Positions 58,501-64,000 of a stretch of DNA of 64,000 nucleotides are shown one piece after another. The translations under genes were made by a program, and so were the position numbers. Positions within the stretch are counted from its first letter, which is position 1. Each line of letters starts with the position of its first letter. Below the pieces are notes generated by a model, which saw only the letters and a list, made by a program, of their open reading frames with translations, was not told where the DNA came from and ran no database searches. This DNA comes from Protula sp. h YS-2021 (Eukaryota > Annelida > Polychaeta > Sabellida > Serpulidae), in NCBI GenBank assembly GCA_949752745.1, contig OX457029.1:9649511-9713510 (forward strand). Direction: 5' to 3'.

Positions 58501-61500
58501 TATAAATTTTTCTTAAGATGTACCCAACAATTTTACAAGCAAAATTCCCGTCCACGCCAGTAGTTTACCTATCACGTATGTGCACCTTTGCGCATATGTT
58601 TTTTGGAAAGATTACATTTTCTTAGCGCCGTTTTCTTTTTAACTGCTTTCAAAGGTTTTGCCAAACACAGTCATGTAGATGACGTAAAAGTCCCCGTGAA
58701 TGTTTTTTTTATACGAGCTGAGCGACTGACACTTTGTGGCCGTATCCCTGCGGCAGCGCGGCCCACTCCCTGGCGAGCGCGTGGCCGACGCGGAGCTCCT
58801 GCTCGACGCGGACGTCCACCATGCAACGCGTGTAGGCCCACAGGAAGTCCTCCCATGTGTCGCAGGCGCCCAGCAGCTGGCGCAGGTTACCGCTCAGGGC
58901 CGCGTAGATGCCGCGCTCGTAGCTGTGTAAGTGCTCCTTCAAACACACAACGGCGTGCTGAGAGGGGAGCGAGGGGAGGGGGGGGGGGATGTAGAGACAA
59001 TCGGGCGTGAAAGAACGAGAAACACAAGCGAAAATATCGAAATATATTGCGTAAGAAGTCACTCCACTGTATTAAATAAATTTAAAAATAAATAAATGCA
59101 TTTCGTTTTCTGAACTTTGATTCTGCAATTATTATCATAATCTTCTGTTTACAACACAGCACACGACAGAGGAGAGTTCAGTCGTGACCGCAGCAGATCA
59201 CGACAGAGGACAGTTCAGTCGTGGCCGCAGCAGATCACGACAGAGGACAGTTCAGTCGTGGCCGCAGCAGCACACGACAGAGGACAGTTCAGTCGTGACC
59301 GCAGCAGATCACGACAGAGGACAGTTCAGTCGTGGCCGCAGCAGCACACGACAGAGGACAGTTCAGTCGTGAACGCAGCAGCACACGACACAGGACAGTT
59401 CAGTCATGGCCGCGCACTACCTCGTCTGCTAGCCGCCAGCAGACGACCTTCCACACGTCGCGGTAGCTGTTGCCCTCCACCGGCGCGCCCACCGTGCCCG
59501 CGCTGTAGTTGGGGTCGTGGCTTAGCCTCCAACCCTCCAGCGTCGCCGCCCGCCAGGACTGACCCACCTTCCCACACAGCTTCTCCGCCTGCCACCACAA
59601 ACACTACCATTTAATGTCCCATGTCATTCTTGGCGCAATTTTTCTTTTTCTCACACATTCTAATACTAATCGAAATGCGTGCAAGAAAGTAAAGATTTTG
59701 CCTCTCATTATTTTGTCATTTTTGTTTGAAACGTCAATATCGGTACGTAAGTCAATGGTCAAGGGAATTTCTTACAGTCTAATTGCAATCATGTTAAAAG
59801 CTTGCCAATTCAGTGTTTGTCAAAGCGGTGAGTGACAAATTACGGTCCTTGGGGTTGTAAATCTTTGATCTGCGTGCACGCACGGACTGGGGGGGGGGGG
59901 GGGGAGAGAGGGGGATGTGATGGGATTTGTTATATTCTAACTACAATCATGTTGAAAATTTGCTAATTAAATTTTTGGCAAAGCAATGCCTGACGGACTA
60001 CCGCCGCTTACTGTGTGAATCTTATGAGCTACGAACACCGCATGGTATGGGGGGCATTTTTGTTTGAAACGTCAATATCGGTTCGTAAGTCAATGGTCAA
60101 GGGAATTTCTTACAGTCTAATTGCAATCATGTTAAAAGCTTGCCAATTCAGTGTTTGTCAAAGCGGTGAGTGACAAATTACGGTCCTTGGGGTTGTAAAT
60201 CTTTGATCTGCGTGCACGCACGGACTGGGGGGGGGGGGGGGGGGAGAGAGGGGATGTGATGGGATTTGTTATATTCTAACTACAATCATGTTGAAAATTT
60301 GCTAATTAAATTTTTGGCAAAGCAATGCCTGACGGACTACCGCCGCTTACTGTGTGAATCTTATGAGCTACGAACACCGCATGGTATGGGGGGCAGGAAG
60401 GAGGAGAGAGCGGGGGGGGGGGGGGGGGGCACACCGTACCTCCTCTAGCTGCCCGGCTCTGACGTAGGCAAACATGTGTCTGAGAAGCCTGACCTCGTCC
60501 TCCATGTCAAGGTCACACAGAGGTCGCCGCTGGCGGATGGGAGCATCGGGGTCAATCTCGGTGACGATGGGTCGCTCCGACCCATAGATAGAGGCAGACA
60601 TGTTGCCTTTCTGTTTGAGCCTGTGAAGTGTGTTCTCCCTGAAAATATCAGAAATCTTTTATTCTTTTTTCTGTTTCTCCCTGGAAATATCAGAAAACTT
60701 TTGTTCTTTTTCTGTTTCTCCCTGAAAATATCAGAAAACTTTTTTTCTTTTTCTGTTTCTCCCTGAAAAATTCAGATAACTTTTGTTGTTTTTTTCTGCT
60801 TTTTAAAAATATTTTTGAGTTTTTTTAAAACACAGCTACACAACATAGCTGAATGGAGTTTAACAAGAATGAGGTGGAAAGCGCCCTTAAAAGTCACCAT
60901 GCAATTGTGTTCTTGTGAGCTTTCCCCGTGCTTGTTTTACTCAACTTTGTTTTTTTTTTACTTACTTACTCGCTGTATTCGGTTAGTTGAGGCAATTAGA
61001 GCTAAACTGAAACGGCAACTTATCATCAAAAAAAAAAAAAAAAAAAAAAAAAACACACTTATCATAAGCCCGTGTTATAACATTCTTACCACATGTCTGT
61101 GTTTCTACAAGCTTACCATTAACCTCGTGATAACTTTGTTATCCAATGTCTCTGTTACCACAAGCTTACCATTAACCCCATGTTATACCTTTCTTACCCA
61201 ATGTCTGTGTTGCTACAAGCTTATCATTAATCCCGAGTCATAACATTCTTATCATATGTCTGTGTTCTTACACTGTTTGCACTCCCCCCCTACCCCCCAC
61301 CCACTTCGCCCCCACTCGCCGGTGTGTTTACTAATTTTATCAAATCTTTGCATTGCTATAACAGTACCATGATCCTGTATTATCGCTGAAGAATTCCACG
61401 TTGTCATAGCAATCCTCAAGCTCCTCCTCCGCATTTTTCTCCAGCCAATCAACAACCAGCTATGCGAACAAAACCAAAGCAACAGCCATACTAGCATAAC

Positions 61501-61641
61501 ATGACAGTTCCACAGAATTTGTGAAAATCTATGATTTTCGCATATACTTCTTACGGATTTTATAGTCTTATAGGGTGGATTAACAATCAAATTAAAGAAT
61601 AGCAGCTCACTACGGATCTCAGCACCCTTCGCACAACAACA

Positions 61642-61695
<54 letters not shown>

Positions 61696-63489
61696 GCCAT
61701 ATCAGTTGCGACTGGTCCTCACCGCACGGCGCTGTCCCGGATATAGCGGGCGCTCATCACCTCGGGGGGGGGGGGGGAGGGGCTGGGAGTGAGGGGATGG
61801 AGGAGCAGCCACTGCGGGGATGTCCCCTACTGACCTGAGCTTGCCGCACGGCACTGTCCCGCTCATAGAGGACGCTCATCACCTCGGGGGAGGGGGAAGG
61901 GGGGCTGGGAGTGAGGGAGGGGCAGTAACTGCGGGGATGTCCCCTACTGACCTGAGCTTGCCGCACGGCACTGTCCCGCTCATAGAGGGCGCTCATCACC
62001 TCGGGGGAGGGGGGAAGGTGGGCTGGGAGTGAGGGAGGGAGGAGTAGTCACTGGGGGGGTGTCCGCTACTGACCTGAGCTTGCCGCACGGCACTGTCCCG
62101 CTCATAGAGGGCGCTCATTACCTCCTTCTCACTACTCAGCTTCATCTGAAAAGTCAACAATGACCATCACCAAGTCAACAATGACCATCACCAAGTCAAC
62201 AATGACCATCACCACACCACCCACAGCTGTCTTTTTTTTTTTTTCATCAACGGTTTCTTTACTGCAGTCTTCGGATCAGCTTTTCAATGAAATACACAGC
62301 AGTCTCAGCGAGAATTGTTGCTTGAAATTTTGTACCATTCTCTTGACAGTTAACTTTCAAGGCTTCAGATTCTGCCCGCAACTTGAAAACAGAAGAAAAA
62401 CGAGCGGCTCAATTTTTCCAAGATGAGCAAAAGTCAATCTGACAAAGATGTTCAATTTCCAAGTTGATGCGGCAATTGGTATACTGAAGCTTACTTACCT
62501 CCACCCCTTCTCACCCTCACTACTGAAGGGAGGACATGCACACAAAACACACAAATTTAATCATAACTTTCTGAAATATAAATGTTCGCCAAACGGAGGG
62601 ACGAATAGTCAAAAGTACTCAAAAGTATACCTGAAACCGATCCGGTGAAGAATTACAATGGTGTAAGGTGAAAATTGTAAATGCATCCAGCACACTTTCA
62701 CACAAACACACACACAAAAAAAAAAAAACAAGGAGCCGGGATCTATAAAACGCACTCGAAAAAAATTGTGCTTGCGAAACAGGTGTCACTTTGTATTACT
62801 AACTGTGACCAAGTTAAATTCTAAATCATGAAACAGTGAATCGATATAAAGTTGATTTTGGCAGCGGGTAGTCAGCCAGGCTGCCAAAATCACAACAGTT
62901 ATGGCAACCGCATAAAGGTTCTGGGAAGAGATAGACCCAAAGGGACGTCACAACCCACCCCTCTCCCCCTCCCCACCCTTCCCCGCGTGAGTAGTGTGTC
63001 CATACACCAAGTTGTCAATCAGCATCGACTCCTCGCCGTTCTTGATCTCCGTCTCGAGCCGGTCTCGACCCCCACCCTCCCACTCCCCCCCCCCCCCCCA
63101 TGACTAGTGTGTTCACACACCAAGCTGTCAATGAGCATCGACTCCTCGCCGTTTTTGAACTCCGTCTCGAGCCGGTCCCGACCCCCACCCTCCCACTCCC
63201 CCCCCCCCCCCCCCCCCATGACTAGTGTGTTCACACACCAAGCTGTCAATGAGCATCGACTCCTCGCCATTCTTGAACTCCGTCTCGAGCCGGTCCCGAC
63301 CCCCACCCTCCCACTCCCCCCCCCCCCCCCCCATGACTAGTGTGTTCACACACCAAGCTGTCAATGAGCATCGACTCCTCGCCGTTTTTGAACTCCGTCT
63401 CGAGTCGATCCCTGTAGAGCGACGCGATCAGTCGCCACGTCTTCTTCTCGCAGTTAATCGATCGCAACATGTCCACGGTTTTAGCAAAT
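43424..63489 (-). CDS. NUP107: nucleoporin Nup107 (17 coding exons in window, N-terminus beyond the right edge)
   Basis: Nup107 is an alpha-solenoid scaffold of the Y-complex (Nup107-160) of the nuclear pore. Family landmarks are all present and in order: [40 protein letters not shown] with [12 protein letters not shown] and [28 protein letters not shown] with [19 protein letters not shown] with [106 protein letters not shown] and the C-terminal [10 protein letters not shown]. Exons run from 63489 down to 43424. Reading phase closes at the junctions listed, with the exon 6/7 boundary least certain. Missing N-terminal exons (about 200-250 residues by comparison with vertebrates) lie past 64,000. 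Many exon borders are expanded into tandem arrays, described separately. Confidence 0.95.
43957..46161 (-). repeat. tandem array of 20 exon-tail/donor units in NUP107 intron 16
   Basis: Each unit of about 100-115 bp holds the last 60 nt of exon 16 ([20 protein letters not shown]), its donor (GTAAGGCC) and a short intron part ending in a C-rich run and GAACAG. Fourteen units keep the full-length exon tail in frame; six (starting near 44,100, 44,325, 44,425, 44,640, 45,083 and 46,087) share a 10-nt deletion. The unit farthest from exon 16 (about 43,957-44,020) has a 57-nt tail and a GCAAGT donor. Confidence 0.93.
46162..46332 (-). CDS. NUP107: NUP107 exon 16
   Basis: Acceptor GTTGTCTTTCAG, donor ACG/GTAAGG. 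171 nt, phase 0 at both ends. Encodes [33 protein letters not shown] and the [16 protein letters not shown] tail that is repeated downstream. Confidence 0.93.
46486..46540. repeat. (AAT)n microsatellite
   Basis: About 17 uninterrupted AAT triplets in intron 15. A shorter ATT run lies at 43,632-43,653. Confidence 0.95.
46690..49560. repeat. dimeric satellite in NUP107 intron 15, unit about 165-170 bp
   Basis: About 17 monomers share ATGTCCCCCATTTGGCCAAT, TTTTTGGCGGATCGCCAAAA and GAGAAGAAGCATTTTGAAAA. Two monomer types alternate: one with 'TTGGCAACCACAAAATTAC' and the other with 'TTTGACACCAAAAAATA', giving dimers of about 335 bp. The right end is an ACGTACATACGTACAT run and a GACCAGCCCGACATAGTCGGCTGGTC hairpin-like end (about 49,560-49,665). 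Confidence 0.9.
49744..49812 (-). CDS. NUP107: NUP107 exon 15
   Basis: Acceptor CATCTGTTTTCAG, donor GAGAG/GTAATA. 69 nt, phase 0 at both ends. Encodes [18 protein letters not shown] and VDQRE, the most conserved block of the C-terminal half. Confidence 0.93.
50035..50800. repeat. 22-bp minisatellite beside the exon 14 donor, about 34 units
   Basis: Plus-strand unit GGCTATGGGCACACATTACA plus two bases, very homogeneous. It starts within about 15 bases of the exon 14 donor but does not include exon sequence. Because 22 is not a multiple of three and the unit lacks stops, all three forward frames are open; these are artefacts. Confidence 0.95.
50803..50976 (-). CDS. NUP107: NUP107 exon 14
   Basis: Acceptor CCCGCGGGCAG, donor CCAAG/GTCAGC. 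174 nt, phase 0. Encodes [38 protein letters not shown] and LVLQTK. Confidence 0.93.
51150..51711 (-). repeat. exon-tail/donor array in NUP107 intron 13, about 9 units
   Basis: Each unit of about 45-70 bp has the last 15-18 nt of exon 13 (TGTATGAAGGCGTTCCTG or close), a GTGAGT-type donor, and a C-rich intron piece. Several units place CGCAG, CATAG or CGTAG directly before the 18-nt tail (near 51,665, 51,590, 51,418 and 51,305), so they look like 18-nt micro-exons. Confidence 0.88.
51712..51783 (-). CDS. NUP107: NUP107 exon 13
   Basis: Acceptor ATCTGTTGACAG, donor TTCCTG/GTGAGT. 72 nt, phase 0. Encodes [20 protein letters not shown] then KAFL. Confidence 0.92.
52395..52483 (-). CDS. NUP107: NUP107 exon 12
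   Basis: Acceptor GTTGCTATGACAG, donor ATGGAG/GTAATA. 89 nt, enters phase 1, leaves phase 0. Encodes [20 protein letters not shown] and VIARTWQME. Confidence 0.9.
52776..54332. mobile_element. non-autonomous foldback/MITE-like element (outer), 1557 bp
   Basis: Ends are inverted: the left starts GGGATTTGGACAACTC, and the right end reads GGTCTTTGGACAACTCGG on the other strand. Flanking 8-bp repeats are AGCAAAAC (52768-52775) and ATCAAAAC (54333-54340), 7 of 8 identical. Sub-terminal blocks repeat CAACTCGGCCC-type words. It lies in NUP107 intron 11 and carries a second element of the same family. Confidence 0.85.
53316..53994. mobile_element. non-autonomous foldback/MITE-like element (inner), 679 bp
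   Basis: Ends GGTCTTGGGTCAACTCGGCC and, inverted, GGTGTTGGGTCAACTCGGCC. The 8-bp target duplication GGTCATTT (53308-53315 and 53995-54002) is perfect. Sub-terminal GTCGGCCCC repeats are inverted at the two ends; the middle (53,480-53,860) is AT-rich. The 8-bp duplication suggests mobilisation by a hAT-type transposase. Confidence 0.9.
54462..54564 (-). CDS. NUP107: NUP107 exon 11
   Basis: Acceptor CTTTTGTTTGCAG, donor GTTG/GTGCGT. 103 nt, phase 0 in, phase 1 out. Encodes [20 protein letters not shown] and [14 protein letters not shown]. Confidence 0.93.
54850..55013 (-). CDS. NUP107: NUP107 exon 10
   Basis: Acceptor TTGTCTGTTGCCAG, donor AATGCG/GTAAGC. 164 nt, phase 1 in, phase 0 out. Encodes [34 protein letters not shown] and LARELNTNA. 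Confidence 0.9.
55014..55795 (-). repeat. acceptor-junction array upstream of NUP107 exon 10, 21 units of about 37 bp
   Basis: Sense-strand unit: GTGACGTAGCTGTCTGTTGT, CAG, then GGATACGGGAGGTC. It repeats the real 3' splice site plus the first 11 or so bases of the exon. Twenty-one units counted including the functional one; most keep the TGTCAG acceptor. Confidence 0.92.
56220..56355 (-). CDS. NUP107: NUP107 exon 9
   Basis: Acceptor GCGTGTGTTTACAG, donor CGAAG/GTAACT. 136 nt, phase 0 in, phase 1 out. Encodes [34 protein letters not shown] and QSYAAFLE. Confidence 0.92.
56356..56560 (-). repeat. two diverged copies of the exon 9 acceptor and 5' half
   Basis: Units of about 95 bp repeat the acceptor area and the sequence encoding VSHLV and its neighbours (CAAGATGGCTGACATACACC on plus). 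The first copy has TTTACAAT instead of TTTACAGG, so its acceptor is lost. Confidence 0.75.
56700..57046 (-). repeat. donor-junction array in NUP107 intron 8, 14 units of about 23 bp
   Basis: The sense unit CCTCAATACAAAGGTAAGCAT repeats the end of exon 8 with its donor. Variants read ACGGTAAGTATG, ACGGTATGTTTT and AAGGTGAGCATC. Most units keep a GT donor with a good +3 to +6 context. Confidence 0.9.
57047..57165 (-). CDS. NUP107: NUP107 exon 8
   Basis: Acceptor AACTTTTGATTGACAG, donor CAAAG/GTAAGC. 119 nt, phase 1 in, phase 0 out. Encodes [18 protein letters not shown] and [20 protein letters not shown]. Its donor choice is ambiguous because of the array behind it. Confidence 0.9.
57166..57385 (-). 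repeat. acceptor-side array upstream of exon 8, irregular units
   Basis: Sense-strand CTTTTGATTGACAGGT recurs about eight to ten times with variants (TTGATTGGCAG, TTGACAGG). The units repeat the 3' splice site of exon 8. Confidence 0.7.
57900..58100. repeat. A-rich low-complexity tract
   Basis: A-runs broken by C and G, about 90 bases at 58,005-58,095, in intron 7. No other content seen between 57,390 and 58,290. Confidence 0.9.
58293..58434 (-). CDS. NUP107: NUP107 exon 7
   Basis: Donor GACC/GTAAGT. The start at 58434 (after CCCTAAACAAG) keeps phase with the previous exon. The better-looking acceptor GTGTGCGATTCAG would start at 58411 but needs phase 2. Encodes [18 protein letters not shown] and [12 protein letters not shown]. 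The 5' edge is uncertain. Confidence 0.8.
58733..58936 (-). CDS. NUP107: NUP107 exon 6
   Basis: Acceptor GTTGTGTGTTTGAAG, chosen because it gives the family length between WRLADE and YERGIYAAL. An upstream CTCTCAG would add ten residues. Encodes [35 protein letters not shown] and ALPQGYGHK. The donor is GTGTCA at 58732, or GTATAA about 18 bases further; both phase 0. Confidence 0.85.
59160..59420. repeat. 37-bp minisatellite abutting the exon 5 donor, about 7 units
   Basis: Plus-strand unit CACGACAGAGGACAGTTCAG plus TCGTGGCCGCAGCAGAT. The last unit runs into the donor region (GTAGTGCGCGGCCATGACTG on the sense strand). Confidence 0.92.
59421..59588 (-). CDS. NUP107: NUP107 exon 5
   Basis: Acceptor TTTGTGGTGGCAG, donor GACGAG/GTAGTG. 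168 nt, phase 0. Encodes [50 protein letters not shown] and ADE. Confidence 0.94.
59717..60393. repeat. tandem duplication of 338 bp in NUP107 intron 4
   Basis: 59717-60054 and 60055-60393 appear identical except for the length of a G-run (about 15 against 18). Both begin CATTTTTGTTTGAAACGTCA and end GCATGGTATGGGGGG. A very recent duplication, or an assembly artefact. Confidence 0.92.
60440..60638 (-). CDS. NUP107: NUP107 exon 4
   Basis: Acceptor TGATATTTTCAG, donor GGAG/GTACGG. 199 nt, phase 2 in, phase 0 out. Encodes [40 protein letters not shown] and [19 protein letters not shown]. Confidence 0.94.
60639..60790 (-). repeat. acceptor-junction array upstream of exon 4, 4 units of about 42 bp
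   Basis: Sense TTTCTGATATTTTCAGGGAG followed by AACAGAAAAAG recurs at 60,638 (functional), 60,680, 60,722 and 60,762. Confidence 0.88.
61060..61275. repeat. tandem repeat of about 66 bp, three units, in intron 3
   Basis: CCACAAGCTTACCATTAACC, TTATAACATTCTTACC and ATGTCTGTGTTTCTAC recur in order. It is not at an exon border. Confidence 0.8.
61368..61459 (-). CDS. NUP107: NUP107 exon 3
   Basis: Acceptor TTTTGTTCGCATAG, donor CATG/GTACTG. 92 nt, phase 0 in, phase 2 out. Encodes [20 protein letters not shown] then [10 protein letters not shown]; the split codon gives Trp before ENTL. Confidence 0.92.
61645..61695. repeat. (GA)n microsatellite
   Basis: About 20 GA dinucleotides with two interruptions. 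Confidence 0.95.
61725..62073 (-). repeat. exon-tail/donor array in NUP107 intron 2, 3 extra units of about 110 bp
   Basis: Each unit carries the last 48 nt of exon 2 ([16 protein letters not shown]), the donor GTCAGTAGG and an intron piece whose C-rich end reads CCCCCTCCCCCGAG next to the exon tail. The most distal unit lacks the CAAGCTCAG end but has a new CG/GTGAGG donor. Confidence 0.9.
62074..62145 (-). CDS. NUP107: NUP107 exon 2 of those in the window
   Basis: Acceptor ATTGTTGACTTTTCAG, donor GCTCAG/GTCAGT. 72 nt, phase 0. Encodes [20 protein letters not shown] then RQAQ. Confidence 0.92.
62146..62215. repeat. 21-bp tandem repeat abutting the exon 2 acceptor, 3 units
   Basis: AAGTCAACAATGACCATCACC three times on the plus strand, directly before the TTTTCAG of exon 2. 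Confidence 0.95.
62216..62990. other. intron 1 unique part
   Basis: T13 near 62,230 and A12 near 62,716; no exon, repeat unit or transposon recognised. Confidence 0.4.
62993..63353 (-). repeat. exon-tail/donor array in NUP107 intron 1, 3 extra units of about 115 bp
   Basis: Units repeat the end of exon 1 ([16 protein letters not shown]) with its GTGTGTGAACAC donor. The sense strand of the joining part is G-rich (G8-18), so no polypyrimidine tract precedes the exon tail here. Confidence 0.9.
63354..63489 (-). CDS. NUP107: NUP107 exon 1 of those in the window
   Basis: Acceptor TGAATGGTTGTGCAG, donor AGCTTG/GTGTGT. 136 nt, phase 2 in, phase 0 out. Encodes [33 protein letters not shown] and ESMLIDSL. 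Preceding exons are outside the window. Confidence 0.93.
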
Positions 63490-64000
63490 CTGCACAACCA
63501 TTCAATAAACATTACTTATTTTCTGATGACTCCGTTTAATGTAACCTGGAGAATCTCAGTAATGAATCGCACAGTATTTTAGTCATCTAGTTTTACAAGA
63601 AAAAAAAACAGTAACGACGTTGGTAAGAACTACTAATTAGACAAAGAAAAATAATAAGACAAAAATTAAGAACATTTTCACGGAATTCAATTAAATTAAA
63701 AGCCGCTAAATCCTACAAAGTGCTAGAAGCGATATCGTTTAACCAAACAAGGTGTAATTAAATTCCCATAAAACAAACATCGACTACACCGAGATATGGC
63801 TAAATTTAGCACTCTTATAACACAAGGTTTTAGTCTCTTACAGTGGCAGATGCAGGGGGGTGGGGGTGGGGCTGAGGTAAGCGGTCGCAATAGCAACCCC
63901 CCCCCCCCTACCACCACTCAAAGTCGAAACAAAATACAACGTTAAACTTTGTGTTTTCACAAGAAAATTAAACAATTAAACAGTTAACTCTGCTGATTTT
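63490..64000. other. NUP107 intron, right edge of window
   Basis: AT-rich with one G-rich and one C11 tract (63,855-63,910). No further NUP107 exon recognised. Confidence 0.5.

Noticed and set aside
58588..59010. 140-codon Arg/Pro-rich plus-strand frame
   Set aside because: Antisense shadow of NUP107 exon 6, GC-rich.
63019..63364. Glycine-rich frames near the right edge
   Set aside because: G-run translations from the exon 1 border array.

Overview
This is a 64 kb piece of an animal (metazoan) nuclear genome. Genes have spliceosomal introns, spacers are AT-rich and long, and the window is packed with decayed transposons of animal type (DIRS/PAT-like, BEL/Pao, hAT, a LINE, foldback elements). 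One gene carries many minisatellites whose units contain its own exon/intron boundaries. I recall this being reported for amphioxus introns ('mirage' minisatellites). With the transposon mix it makes amphioxus (Branchiostoma) my best guess; this is inference, not proof.

Layout. 1-3.7 kb: a long single-exon ankyrin-repeat gene (minus). 3.7-8.2 kb: AT-rich spacer with a GATATC-rich stretch, a gag-like remnant and a decayed type-B DNA polymerase remnant. 8.2-10 kb: broken DIRS-type reverse transcriptase/RNase H (plus). 10.2-11.2 kb: diverged tandem repeat. 11.5-21.3 kb: a minus-strand PAT/Ngaro-like tyrosine-recombinase-type retrotransposon with split direct repeats. It is interrupted inside its reverse transcriptase by a complete but decayed BEL/Pao LTR element with a 5-bp target duplication. 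22-34 kb: tandem repeats, a hAT transposon with terminal repeats and an unoccupied sister site, three copies of an unnamed interspersed repeat, a 5'-truncated LINE and a 1.17 kb foldback element.

The gene-bearing half starts at 34.6 kb: DUS4L (tRNA-dihydrouridine synthase, intronless, plus), UBOX5/RNF37 (U-box E3 ligase, intronless coding region, plus), then NUP107 (nucleoporin, minus, 17 coding exons recognised from 63.49 to 43.42 kb; its N-terminus lies beyond the right edge). The reading phase closes across the 16 introns, though the boundary between exons 6 and 7 is less certain.

The most unusual feature is in NUP107. At least eight exon boundaries are copied into tandem arrays, including 20 extra copies of the penultimate-exon donor boundary. 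In three arrays the junction places a C-rich tract plus AG directly upstream of the exon tail. This produces serial candidate micro-exons of 60, 48 and 18 nt, each a multiple of three and in phase. Other arrays repeat a bare donor (14 units) or a bare acceptor (21 units). A nested pair of foldback elements with 8-bp target duplications and a 2.8 kb satellite also lie in NUP107 introns.

Limits: similarities were judged by eye from motifs and remembered family patterns; no database or alignment was run.
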